Assembly (NCBI RefSeq): GCF_009769735.1
Contig: NZ_WSRO01000002.1
Coordinates: 2,108,001-2,172,000, forward strand
Direction of reading: 5' to 3'
Length of the DNA stretch: 64,000 nucleotides
DNA from: Streptomyces sp. BA2
GTDB taxonomy: Bacteria; Actinomycetota; Actinomycetes; Streptomycetales; Streptomycetaceae
Of the stretch, positions 33,227-42,096 are shown piece by piece (position 1 is the first letter of the stretch; every line of letters begins with the position of its first letter). The notes beneath the pieces were generated by a model. That model searched no databases, was not told the DNA's origin, and was given only the letters and a program-made list of their open reading frames with translations. The translations under genes were made by a program, and so were the position numbers.

Positions 33227-34591
33227 TCACATGCGTTCGAAGGAGCGGCGGAGCTCCCAGTCGGTCACCGCGGAGTCGAAGGCGTCCAGCTCGACCCGGG
33301 CCATGTTGCTGTAGTGCGCGACCACCTCGTCACCGAAGGCGGCCTTGGCGATGGGGCTGTTCTCCCAGAGCTCGGCGGCCTCGCGCAGGGTGGTGGGGAC
33401 GTGCGCGTAGTCGCCGGTGTAGGCGTTGCCGGTGCACTCGTCGGGCAGTTCCAGCTTCTGCTCTATGCCGTGCAGACCGGCAGCCACGAGTCCGGCGACC
33501 GCGAGGTGCGGGTTCACGTCGCCGCCCGGGAGACGGTTCTCGAAGCGCATCGAGCGGCCGTGGCCGACGACGCGCAGGGCGCAGGTGCGGTTGTCGTAGC
33601 CCCAGGCGGCGGCGGTCGGCGCGAAGGAGCCGGGGCGGAACCGCTTGTACGAGTTGATGTTGGGCGCGTAGAGCAGCGAGAACTCCCTGAGCGCGGCGAG
33701 CTGCCCGGCCAGGAAGTGCCGCATGACGGGCGACATGCCGCCGGGTCCGTCACCGGCCATGACGTTGGTGCCGTCCGCGTCCGCGAGGGAGAGGTGGATG
33801 TGACAGGAGTTGCCCTCGCGCTCGTTGTACTTGGCCATGAAGGTGAGCGAGACACCTTCCTGGGACGCGATCTCCTTGGCGCCGGTCTTGTAGATGGCGT
33901 GCTGGTCGCAGGTGACGAGGGCGTCGTCGTACTTGAACACGATCTCGTGCTGGCCGGGATTGCACTCACCCTTGGCCGACTCGACGACCAGGCCCGCGGC
34001 CGTCATGTCGTTGCGGATACGGCGCAGGAGCGGCTCGATGCGGCCGGTGCCGAGGACGGAGTAGTCGATGTTGTACTGGTTGGCCGGGGTCAGGGCCTTG
34101 TAGCCGGAGTCCCAGGCCTGCTCGTAGGTGTCCTTGAAGACGATGAACTCGAGCTCCGTGCCGACGTTGGCGGTGAAGCCGAGCTCGGCGAGCCGGTCGA
34201 GCTGGCGGCGCAGGATCTGGCGGGGCGCGGCCACGACGGGCGATGAGTCGTTCCAGGCGAGGTCCGCGATGAGCATCGCGGTGCCTTCGTTCCAGGGGAC
34301 GCGGCGCAGGGTGGTCAGGTCGGGGTGCATGGCGAAGTCGCCGTAGCCGCGGTCCCAGGAGGACATCTCGTAACCCTCGACGGTGTTCATCTCCGCGTCG
34401 ACGGCCAGGAGGTAGTTGCAGCCCTCCGTGCCGTGTTCGAGGACGTCGTCGAGGAAGAAGCGGGCGGCGAACCGCTTGCCCTGGAGCCGCCCTTGCATAT
34501 CAGGGAAGGCCAGGACGACAGTGTCGATCTCGCCGCTCGTGACGAGAGCACGCAGCTCCTCGATCCCGAGCGGGGGTGTGCGGTCTGCCAC
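33227..34591 (-). CDS. glnA4: Glutamine-synthetase-like gamma-glutamylethanolamide synthetase
   Basis: A 454-residue GS-I-fold ligase: N-terminal beta-grasp (IDTVVLAFPDMQGRLQGKRF) and catalytic barrel with VGTELEFIVFKD, NPGQHEIVF and SCHIHLSL. The nucleotide/arginine region NRLPGGDVNPHLA is present, and the adenylylation loop of true GlnA is missing. GS-like enzymes placed with an ALDH, GntR regulator, amine permease and gamma-glutamyl hydrolase glutamylate amines; the S. coelicolor homologue GlnA4 uses ethanolamine. GTG start at 34591 with AAGGAGG eight bases away. First gene of the leftward operon, divergent from the GntR gene. Confidence 0.88.
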   Translation of the reverse strand: MADRTPPLGIEELRALVTSGEIDTVVLAFPDMQGRLQGKRFAARFFLDDVLEHGTEGCNYLLAVDAEMNTVEGYEMSSWDRGYGDFAMHPDLTTLRRVPWNEGTAMLIADLAWNDSSPVVAAPRQILRRQLDRLAELGFTANVGTELEFIVFKDTYEQAWDSGYKALTPANQYNIDYSVLGTGRIEPLLRRIRNDMTAAGLVVESAKGECNPGQHEIVFKYDDALVTCDQHAIYKTGAKEIASQEGVSLTFMAKYNEREGNSCHIHLSLADADGTNVMAGDGPGGMSPVMRHFLAGQLAALREFSLLYAPNINSYKRFRPGSFAPTAAAWGYDNRTCALRVVGHGRSMRFENRLPGGDVNPHLAVAGLVAAGLHGIEQKLELPDECTGNAYTGDYAHVPTTLREAAELWENSPIAKAAFGDEVVAHYSNMARVELDAFDSAVTDWELRRSFERM

Positions 34592-34668
34592 GGGAAAATC
34601 CTCCTTGGGTCAGCCGAGAGCCATAAGGTATTGCCGAGAACCATTGATTGGGAAGGGGGTACGGCCAG
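34592..34668. promoter_or_regulatory. Divergent glnA4/gntR control region with 20-bp-spaced direct repeats
   Basis: GCCGAGAGCC (34613-34622) and GCCGAGAACC (34633-34642) are direct repeats exactly 20 bp (two helical turns) apart, flanking the AT-rich ATAAGGTATT. CCATTGATTGG follows at 34641. This 77-bp segment must hold both promoters. The repeats are the best candidate operator for the adjacent GntR/FCD protein. Confidence 0.5.
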
Positions 34669-35427
34669 ATGTCGCACACGGATGCCGACGCGACCGGCGA
34701 GACGGAGGCCACGACCGCCGACGACCGGCTCACGCCGGTCCTTCGCCCCGTGCGGGCGGGCAACGGCTTCGAGGAGGCCCTGGAACAGATCCTCCAGGTC
34801 GTACGCCTCGGACTGGTGCCCGGCGGCGAACGCCTGCCGTCGGAGCGGGAGTTGGCCGACCGGCTCGGCATCAGCCGAGTCACGCTGCGCGAGGTGCTCA
34901 AGGTGCTCCAGGACCAGGGCCTCGTCGAGTCGCGGCGGGGCAGGTACGGCGGCACGTTCGTCCGCCCGCGCCCCGAGGCGGCGGGCGAGGACGAGCTGCG
35001 GCGCCGCGTGGCGGACGTCGACGTCGAGGACGCGCTGCGGTTCCGTGAGGTCCTTGAGGTGGGCGCGGCCGGGCTCTGCGCGGCGCACGGCCTGGACGCC
35101 GACCAGCGGGACCGGTTGCGCGCGGCGCTCGCACAGACGCACGACGCACCCCTCTCCGAGTACCGCCGCCTGGACACCCTCCTGCACCTGACCCTTGCCG
35201 AGCTGTGCGGATCCCCTTCGCTCACCGCGCAGTACGCGGCGGTCCGCGCGACCGTCAACGACCTCCTGGACTGCATCCCCCTCTTGGTACGGAACCTGGA
35301 GCATTCGCAGCGCCAGCACACCGCGCTTGTCGAGGCGGTGCTCGACGGGGACGCGGACGGTGCGCGCGAGATGATGCGCGAGCACTGCGCCGGTACGGCC
35401 GCCTTGCTGCGGGGTTTTCTGACATAA
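34669..35427 (+). CDS. GntR-family regulator, FadR/FCD subgroup
   Basis: 252 residues: winged HTH (GERLPSERELADRLGISRVT then LREVLKVLQDQGLVESRRGR, residues about 45-85) and a helical FCD ligand domain with conserved acidic/His residues (FREVLEVGAA, LDTLLHLTLAEL, EHSQRQHTALVEAVLDGD) that bind metal plus a small carboxylate. Most likely the local repressor of glnA4 and the permease, responding to ethanolamine or a glutamylated intermediate. The ATG at 34669 with AAGGGGG upstream is preferred over the in-frame TTG at 34648. Confidence 0.88.
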   Translation: MSHTDADATGETEATTADDRLTPVLRPVRAGNGFEEALEQILQVVRLGLVPGGERLPSERELADRLGISRVTLREVLKVLQDQGLVESRRGRYGGTFVRPRPEAAGEDELRRRVADVDVEDALRFREVLEVGAAGLCAAHGLDADQRDRLRAALAQTHDAPLSEYRRLDTLLHLTLAELCGSPSLTAQYAAVRATVNDLLDCIPLLVRNLEHSQRQHTALVEAVLDGDADGAREMMREHCAGTAALLRGFLT

Positions 35428-35516
35428 GGGGCTCATAAGGGGCGGGGTGAGCGCTGATTAACGGTGACGTAACGCAGGGGTCTTGATTTCTCGCGGGTCA
35501 CACGACAAAGGTATGG

Positions 35517-35558
35517 ATCCGTTCCATTGAGTCCGTTCCGCTGAGTCCGTTCCATCGA
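35517..35558 (+). repeat. Three 14-bp tandem repeats in the permease promoter
   Basis: ATCCGTTCCATTGA, GTCCGTTCCGCTGA and GTCCGTTCCATCGA follow each other without gaps, ending 25 bp before the permease ATG. This is operator-like iterated DNA in the 5' region. CCATTGA also occurs in the glnA4/gntR intergenic region. Confidence 0.75.
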
Positions 35559-35583
35559 GCCGCCTGCCCCCAGGAGCCGTGCC

Positions 35584-37018
<1,435 letters not shown>

Positions 37019-37029
<11 letters not shown>

Positions 37030-37066
37030 GGACGCGGCTGAGGGCGCGGCTGAAGACGCAGCTGAG
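37019..37066 (+). repeat. Four 12-bp tandem repeats across the permease stop codon
   Basis: Unit GACGCGGCTGAG repeated four times with few changes; the first copy supplies the permease TGA stop (37027-37029). It is followed by a 9-bp ATGAAGGAC/ATGAGGGAC/ATGGAGGAG triplication leading into the hydrolase Shine-Dalgarno. Looks like slipped-strand expansion in a permease-hydrolase intergenic spacer. Confidence 0.8.
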
Positions 37067-37100
37067 CATGAAGGACATGAGGGACATGGAGGAGAAGAGG

Positions 37101-37796
37101 GTGAGCGTGACCACCGGCCGGCCGCTGATCGGCGTCAGCACCTACCTGGAGTCGAAGGCGAGCTGGGGCGTGTGGGAGCTGCCCGCTGCGCTGCTCCCCG
37201 CCGGCTACCCGCGCCTGGTGCAGGCGGCGGGCGGACTCGCCGCGATGCTTCCGCCGGACGATCCTTCGTACGCCGATGCCGTCGTCGCCAGGCTGGACGG
37301 CGTGGTCATCGCGGGTGGCCCCGATGTCGATCCTTCCCGTTACGGCTCGGAGCGTGAGGAGCGTACAGGCCCACCGGCGCGGGAGCGGGACGCGTGGGAA
37401 CTCGCGCTGATCGAGGCGGCGTTGGCGTCGGGGACGCCGCTGCTCGGCATCTGCCGGGGCATGCAACTGCTCAATGTGGCTCTGGGCGGGACGCTGGTGC
37501 AGCACCTGGAGGGGCATGTGGAGGCGGTGGGCGTCTTCGGGACGCACGAGGTGAAGCCGGTGCCGGGCACGCTCTACGCGTCCATCGCGCCGGACGCGTC
37601 CGCCGTGCCCACGTACCACCACCAGGCGGTGGACCGACTGGGCAGGGACCTGATCGTGTCGGCCCACGCGGAGGACGGCACCGTGGAGGCGGTGGAACTG
37701 CCGGCTCCGGGCTGGGTGCTCGGCGTGCAGTGGCACCCGGAGATGGGTGAGGATCTCCGGGTCATGTCAGCGTTGGTCCGGGCCGCTCGGCCTTGA
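37101..37796 (+). CDS. Class I glutamine-amidotransferase-like gamma-glutamyl hydrolase (PuuD type)
   Basis: 231 residues with the peptidase C26 fold: oxyanion GGPDVDPSRYG, nucleophile elbow LLGICRGMQLLNV and the His-Glu pair VQWHPE. PuuD-type enzymes cleave gamma-glutamyl amides; here the expected product set is glutamate plus glycine (from gamma-glutamylglycine). The GTG at 37101 has GGAGG eight bases upstream; the ATGs at 37068 and 37086 lie in a repeated spacer without a Shine-Dalgarno. Last gene of the permease-hydrolase operon. Confidence 0.88.
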   Translation: MSVTTGRPLIGVSTYLESKASWGVWELPAALLPAGYPRLVQAAGGLAAMLPPDDPSYADAVVARLDGVVIAGGPDVDPSRYGSEREERTGPPARERDAWELALIEAALASGTPLLGICRGMQLLNVALGGTLVQHLEGHVEAVGVFGTHEVKPVPGTLYASIAPDASAVPTYHHQAVDRLGRDLIVSAHAEDGTVEAVELPAPGWVLGVQWHPEMGEDLRVMSALVRAARP

Positions 37797-38263
37797 GCGT
37801 GAGCCTTGGCGGCGCCTTCTGCGGGGCCGGGGCTCTACCTGACCCTCGGCGGATCGCGCCGCGGGGGTTCGCCCTCCGGCCGGGGGTACACGTCCTGCCA
37901 CCGACTCCCCGCACCCCCGGGTATCCCCTCCGGCAGGACCTCTCCCACCCACCCACCCGATCACCCGGCACGCACACCGCGCCGGCCCCAGCCATACCCA
38001 AGCCGCGGGGCTACAGGCAACAACGACGGGGCCCCAAGCCCCGCCGAAGCCGCAACGTCACTCCCGCCTCCGGCAGGACCTTCCCCAACCACCCACCCGA
38101 TTACCCGGGAGTAACGGGTGGGTGGGTGGGTAACCCCGCCGAAGGCGGGAAAGATGTCGCACCCGCAGATGAAAGACGGCGGAGGACCGGGACCCTCGCC
38201 CGCACGAGGGACGGTAATCGGGTGGGTGGGTGGGAAAGCACTCGCCGGAGGCGAGGCAGGCAT
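37797..38263. other. Non-coding repeat region between convergent genes
   Basis: 467 bp without a credible gene. It is built from four hairpin/C-tract modules (separate entry) plus spacer sequence. Frames that cross it encode only Pro/Arg-rich shadow sequence. It separates the rightward hydrolase gene from the leftward LysR gene. Confidence 0.8.
37927..38260. repeat. Four-copy hairpin plus G-quadruplex module, two copies in each orientation
   Basis: Each copy has a small GC hairpin (GCCTCCGGC or GCCTTCGGC type), a short linker, then CCCACCCACCCACCC-like tracts and GATTACCC. Copies 1 and 2 read on the plus strand (37927-37965 and 38067-38106), copies 3 and 4 on the minus strand (38116-38149 and 38213-38260). 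Perfect four-tract motifs (G3T)3G3 occur at 37944-37958 (minus), 38116-38130 (plus) and 38220-38234 (plus). Copies 2 and 3 also form a roughly 15-bp hairpin with each other around 38100-38115. Confidence 0.85.
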
Positions 38264-39226
38264 TCACCCCCCAGGGGACGGCGCCCCCGCCCGAGTGAGC
38301 GAAAGCAGGTCCCGCGCAGGCCCCGTGGGGCGGTGCCCCGTAGGCCACACCGCCCGGAGGGCACGGCGTAGCTGAACCCCCTCCAGGGGGATGCCCACCA
38401 GACGCCGAGCCGACAACTCCTCGCCCACCGCCAGCTCACTCAGGACCGCAGGCCCAGCCCCATTCACCGCGGACGCCTTCACCGCGGTGGTGGACGACAG
38501 CTCGATCAGCGGGCGGGCAAGCCCGCCCAGAGCCGCGTCAAGGACCTGCCGCGTTCCCGAACCCTCCTCCCGGAGAATCAACGGCGTGGCCGCCAACTCC
38601 CCCGCGCCCAGCGGCTTTCCGCGCCGCGCCCAGGCGTGGCCAGGCGCCGTGACGACGATCAGGCTGTCGTGGGCGATGACCGCCGAGTCCAGGCCGGTCG
38701 GCACGGCGAGCCCCTCCACGAAACCGAGGTCGGCCTCCCCCGCGAGCAGCCGCTCCGCGACCGCGGTCGAGTTGCCCGCCGTCAACGAAACCGCCGTGTC
38801 CGGCCGCTGCGTCCGCAGCGCGATCAGCCAGCCCGGCAGCAGATACTCGGCGATCGTCATGCTCGCGGCGACCCGGAGCCGCGAGTCCCGCCGGTCCCGC
38901 AGCGCCTGCGCGCCCGCGTCGAACGCCTCCGCCGCCTCCACGATCCGCCGCGCCCAGTCCGTGACGAGCGCCCCCGCGTCCGTGAGCCGCGAGCCGCGCG
39001 GTGACCGGTCGACCAGTGCGACCCCGAGCTGCCGCTCCATCGACCGGATGCGGCTGCTCGCGGCGGGCTGTGTGATGCCCAGCTCCTTCGCGGCCCGCCC
39101 CAGGCTGCCGAGCCGCGCCACGGCGAGCAGCAGCTCGAGCGCACCGAGGTCCGGCACCCGATGCGCGAGGGGCGCCCCCGGCGACGTATCGGACACACCG
39201 GCGGAACCAGAAGAAGACGTACTCAT
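38264..39226 (-). CDS. LysR-family transcriptional regulator
   Basis: 320 residues: N-terminal LysR HTH (LELLLAVARLGSLGRAAKEL then GITQPAASSRIRSMERQLG, residues about 29-66) and a two-lobe periplasmic-binding-like effector domain (LRVAASMTIAEYLLPGWL, DLGFVEGLAV, LREEGSGTRQVLD). The latter resembles CysB/CbbR-type sensors of small anions. Divergent from the TDT transporter, with a CATAA-N7-TTATG dyad across its start codon. It probably controls that transporter and itself. The C-terminal 30 residues are low-complexity and border the repeat region. Confidence 0.9.
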   Translation of the reverse strand: MSTSSSGSAGVSDTSPGAPLAHRVPDLGALELLLAVARLGSLGRAAKELGITQPAASSRIRSMERQLGVALVDRSPRGSRLTDAGALVTDWARRIVEAAEAFDAGAQALRDRRDSRLRVAASMTIAEYLLPGWLIALRTQRPDTAVSLTAGNSTAVAERLLAGEADLGFVEGLAVPTGLDSAVIAHDSLIVVTAPGHAWARRGKPLGAGELAATPLILREEGSGTRQVLDAALGGLARPLIELSSTTAVKASAVNGAGPAVLSELAVGEELSARRLVGIPLEGVQLRRALRAVWPTGHRPTGPARDLLSLTRAGAPSPGG

Positions 39227-39240
39227 AAGCCCAGGTTATG
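39224..39240. promoter_or_regulatory. Putative LysR-regulator binding dyad
   Basis: CATAA-N7-TTATG lies between the divergent LysR and TDT genes and overlaps the LysR start codon. LysR proteins typically bind interrupted AT-rich dyads of this size. Confidence 0.5.
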
Positions 39241-39296
39241 CCCTCATACGAACATGACTCCTGGTGGGGGGCCCGCCGAACGGCGACCGTGGACTC

Positions 39297-40484
39297 ATGG
39301 TCACCGTCGCCCACCCCCAGACACCCCCGCACACAGCAACCACCACTCGCACCACCACCCCCGGCACCCCCGGCACCCCCGGCACCCCCGGCACCCCCGG
39401 CACCCGCATCACCCTCGCCACCCGCCACCTCGGCCCGAACTGGTACGCCTCCGTCATGGGCACGGCGATCATCGCCGGAGCGGGCGCGACCCTGCCGGTC
39501 CCCATCCCCGGCCTGCGGACCGCCTGCACGGCGGTCTGGGCGTTCTCCCTGCTCATGCTGACCGCGCTGCTCGCCGCCCGTGCCCTGCACTGGATCCACC
39601 ACCGCGACCAGGCCCGTGCCCATCTCCTCGACCCGGCCGTCGCCCCCTTCTACGGCTGTCTCTCCATGGCCCTGCTCGCGGTCGGCGGCGGCGCGCTCCT
39701 CGTGGGCGAGGACTGGATAGGGACGGGCGCGGCGGTCGCGCTCGACGCCGTGCTCTTCACCGCCGGTACGGTCATCGGCCTCGCTGCGGCCGTCGCGATC
39801 CCGTACCTGATGGTGGTGAAGCACCGCGTGGAGCCGGGCCAGGCGTCGCCGGTCTGGCTGCTGCCCCTGGTGGCGCCCATGGTGTCCGCCGCCCTCGGCC
39901 CGCTCCTCGTACCGCATCTCCCGGCGGGCCAGGCACAGGAGACGCTCCTCTTCGCCTGCTTCGCGATGTTCGGCCTGAGCCTGCTCGCCACCCTGGTGAT
40001 GCTGCCGATGATCTTCGCCAGGCTGCTGACCGGCGGCCCGTTCCCCCTCGCGCTCACCCCCACGCTGTTCCTGGTGCTCGGACCGCTGGGCCAGTCGACG
40101 ACCGCCGTCAACAAGTTCGCCGACACCGCGGCGACAGGCGTCGTCCCCGCCCCGTACGACCAGGGCTTCGCCGTCTTCGCCGTGCTCTACGGCGTCCCGG
40201 TGATGGGCTTCGCCCTGCTGTGGCTGGCGCTCGCGGGAGCCATGGTGGTGCGGGCCCGGCGTCGGGGCATGGGCTTCGCGATGACCTGGTGGGCGTTCAC
40301 CTTCCCCGTCGGCACGTGCGTCACGGGCGCCGAGGGCCTGGGCAAGCACACCGGACTCGCGGTCTACGACTGGCTGGCGGTCGCCCTGTACGCCCTCTTG
40401 GTGACCGCCTGGGCGCTCGCGCTCGCCCGGACACTGCGCGGTGTCGTCAACGGCAAACTGCTCGCGGCGCCTCAGCGGACGTAA
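39297..40484 (+). CDS. TDT-family transporter (TehA/C4-dicarboxylate type)
   Basis: A 395-residue membrane protein with about ten helices, beginning after a Thr/Pro/Gly-rich N-terminus. The segment LGPNWYASVMGTAIIAGAGA and the later WWAFTFPVGTC block are characteristic of tellurite-resistance/dicarboxylate transporters (TehA, Mae1, Ssu1 sulphite pumps). The substrate is unknown; the LysR partner type suggests an anion. The ATG at 39297 lacks a Shine-Dalgarno, so the message may be leaderless or start slightly upstream at 39264. Confidence 0.87.
   Translation: MVTVAHPQTPPHTATTTRTTTPGTPGTPGTPGTPGTRITLATRHLGPNWYASVMGTAIIAGAGATLPVPIPGLRTACTAVWAFSLLMLTALLAARALHWIHHRDQARAHLLDPAVAPFYGCLSMALLAVGGGALLVGEDWIGTGAAVALDAVLFTAGTVIGLAAAVAIPYLMVVKHRVEPGQASPVWLLPLVAPMVSAALGPLLVPHLPAGQAQETLLFACFAMFGLSLLATLVMLPMIFARLLTGGPFPLALTPTLFLVLGPLGQSTTAVNKFADTAATGVVPAPYDQGFAVFAVLYGVPVMGFALLWLALAGAMVVRARRRGMGFAMTWWAFTFPVGTCVTGAEGLGKHTGLAVYDWLAVALYALLVTAWALALARTLRGVVNGKLLAAPQRT
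39360..39405 (+). repeat. 9-bp tandem repeat coding PGT repeats in the TDT transporter
   Basis: GGCACCCCC is repeated about five times without interruption, giving a PGTPGTPGTPGT tract in the cytoplasmic N-terminus. Likely length-variable between strains by slippage and always in frame. Confidence 0.85.
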
Positions 40485-40526
40485 CTTCGCCTCAGCGGAG
40501 GTAACTTCCCTTCAGCCGAAGTAACT

Positions 40527-41123
40527 TCACTCCGGCCCGGGTTCCTCGGCACCGCACAAACGCATCACCGACGACCGGAACTGCCGTGCCGCGCCCCCCG
40601 CGTCCATGCGCCCCACACGGACCTGATGATCGGCGGCGTGGCCGAGCGCGATCACCGCGGCGACCAGCCACCCGGTCTCCAGGTCTGCCGTGAACTCACC
40701 GCTGTCGCGCCCGCGCCGGATCAGATCCTCCAGCCGCTGCTCCACCGGCACGTGCCGCGACGCTTCGGCCTCCGCGTCGCTGTCCGACGGGACGAACGCC
40801 GACTGCTCGGCCAACAGCGTTCCGGCCGCGGTGAGGAAGCGGGCAAGAGCTTCCGTCGCCGTCCCGGCCTCAAGATCAGCGGCATCCAGCACGGCGATCG
40901 CCCGGCGGCTCAACTCATCGCGCACCGCCGAGAGGAGAGCCTCACGGGAGCCGAAGTGCACGTAGGCGGTCTGCCGCGTGACACCGGCGGCGGAAGCGAT
41001 CTCCGCCATGGTCGCCTCGGGACGCTCGGCGACCACCTGGACCGCAGCCGACACCAGAGCGGCGCGGTTGCGCCGGACCTCCACCCGCTGACGGCGACGC
41101 CTTATCTCTGACACGATTGACAA
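40527..41123 (-). CDS. TetR-family transcriptional regulator
   Basis: 198 residues: HTH region MAEIASAAGVTRQTAYVHFG (residues about 39-58) after an Arg-rich N-terminus, then a helical ligand domain. Divergent from a leftover-promoter region shared with the NTF2/anthrone-oxygenase-like operon, which it likely represses. The start is uncertain: a TTG at 41123 with a distant GAGG, or the GTG at 41114. TGTCAATCGTGTCAG spans its first codons. Confidence 0.85.
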   Translation of the reverse strand: MSIVSEIRRRRQRVEVRRNRAALVSAAVQVVAERPEATMAEIASAAGVTRQTAYVHFGSREALLSAVRDELSRRAIAVLDAADLEAGTATEALARFLTAAGTLLAEQSAFVPSDSDAEAEASRHVPVEQRLEDLIRRGRDSGEFTADLETGWLVAAVIALGHAADHQVRVGRMDAGGAARQFRSSVMRLCGAEEPGPE

Positions 41124-41159
41124 CTATATGGCACGCCTCAAAACTGACGCGCATGTCAG
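41108..41159. promoter_or_regulatory. TetR/NTF2 divergent promoter with two dyads; leaderless start
   Basis: Rightward promoter: TTGACA (41117-41122), 17-bp spacer, AAAACT (41140-41145), which puts the start site at or just before the ATG at 41153. No Shine-Dalgarno is present, as expected for a leaderless mRNA. The dyad CTGACGCGCATGTCAG (41144-41159) overlaps the -10 and the ATG. A related TGACA pair (TGACACGATTGACA) covers the -35. These are probable TetR operators. Confidence 0.5.
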
Positions 41160-41551
41160 ACACAACTGAGCGAGCGGCACGCCGCCTCCTGATCGACTAC
41201 ACCCGCGACATGGCACTCTCCGACGAGGACCCGGCACAGATCGTGGGTCGCACCCTGACCGACGACGCGGTCTGGGTCACCGACGGCAGAGAGCTCAGCC
41301 GCGATCAACTGATCGCGCACGCGACCCCGGTCCGCAAGAACGTCACCGCCAGCGACATGCGGATCGACGATCTCCTGGTCGACGGCCGCCGATTCGCCGC
41401 GCGCTGCCGCCTCGGCGCGGAACACCGCAAGCTCGGCCATGTGGTGACCGAGCTGCTCCTGATCGGCGAGGTCGCCGTCGACGGACGGGTACGGCGTATC
41501 CACCAACTCGGCCGTACGCCGCTCGCCGAACGACCGGAGGCGGGAGCGTGA
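41153..41551 (+). CDS. NTF2/SnoaL-like protein
   Basis: 132 residues with a cone-shaped NTF2-like pattern: helical RAARRLLIDYTRDMALSDED, LTDDAVWVTDGRELSRDQLI, then strands around RFAARCRLGAEHRKLGHVVT and the last strand RVRRIHQLG. SnoaL-like folds include ketosteroid-isomerase and polyketide-cyclase enzymes; no catalytic residues can be assigned. It is in an operon with the next gene (GTGA overlap) under the TetR regulator. Confidence 0.7.
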   Translation: MSDTTERAARRLLIDYTRDMALSDEDPAQIVGRTLTDDAVWVTDGRELSRDQLIAHATPVRKNVTASDMRIDDLLVDGRRFAARCRLGAEHRKLGHVVTELLLIGEVAVDGRVRRIHQLGRTPLAERPEAGA

Positions 41552-42096
41552 GCCGTCCGCGCGTCATCCGGCTGGTCCAGGGCCTCGCCCTGATGTCCAC
41601 CGGCGTCCTAGCCGGGGCGTTCGGCTACGGAGCGGCGAACCTCGTCCCCACCTTCAACGCCGTACCGCTCGACATGAGGCTGTCCTTCCACGCCCAGTTG
41701 ATGCAGATGAACGGCATCACCATGCAAGGCGCCATGGGCATCTCGGCGCTCAGCGCGCTCGCACTCGCCGTGATGACGCGTGGCGTCCCACGGCGGCTCG
41801 CCGCGGCTGCCGGGGCCCTCGCTGTCGCGTCCTTCTTGATCACCCGCCTCGGCAACGTGCCCATCAACGGCCGCATCAAGAAGTGGGCTGTCACCTCACC
41901 ACCCGCGGACCACGCCGACGTCCTTGCCCGCTGGGAGGCCTTCAACTACGCACGCACAGGCGCCGCGTTCGCCGCTTTCGCTCTGCTGATCCTTCTCACC
42001 CTGCGCCAACGCCGGCATCCGGTCACGGACATGCCGCGCGCAGCGCCGCGCCGAGAACAGCCGGTGCCTCCGCGAGGGACGGCCCGTACCAGGTGA
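41548..42096 (+). CDS. DUF1772/anthrone-oxygenase-like membrane protein
   Basis: 182 residues with four hydrophobic segments. The family hallmark LGNVPINGRIKKWAV (Asn-x-x-Ile-Asn...Trp) follows the third helix, and YARTGAAFAAFALLILLTLR is the fourth. Relatives include anthrone oxygenases of aromatic polyketide pathways and many uncharacterised proteins. GTG start overlaps the preceding stop. The C-terminal 25 residues overlap the convergent BtuF-like gene by 74 bp and may be dispensable. Confidence 0.78.
   Translation: MSRPRVIRLVQGLALMSTGVLAGAFGYGAANLVPTFNAVPLDMRLSFHAQLMQMNGITMQGAMGISALSALALAVMTRGVPRRLAAAAGALAVASFLITRLGNVPINGRIKKWAVTSPPADHADVLARWEAFNYARTGAAFAAFALLILLTLRQRRHPVTDMPRAAPRREQPVPPRGTARTR

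Noticed and set aside
37793..38371. Open frames through the repeat region (192 codons plus, 112 codons minus)
   Set aside because: Made of Pro/Thr/Arg-rich translation of repeated non-coding modules, no start context, overlapping the LysR 3' end.
39360..39405. Possible CRISPR-like direct repeats
   Set aside because: 9-bp microsatellite with no spacers.
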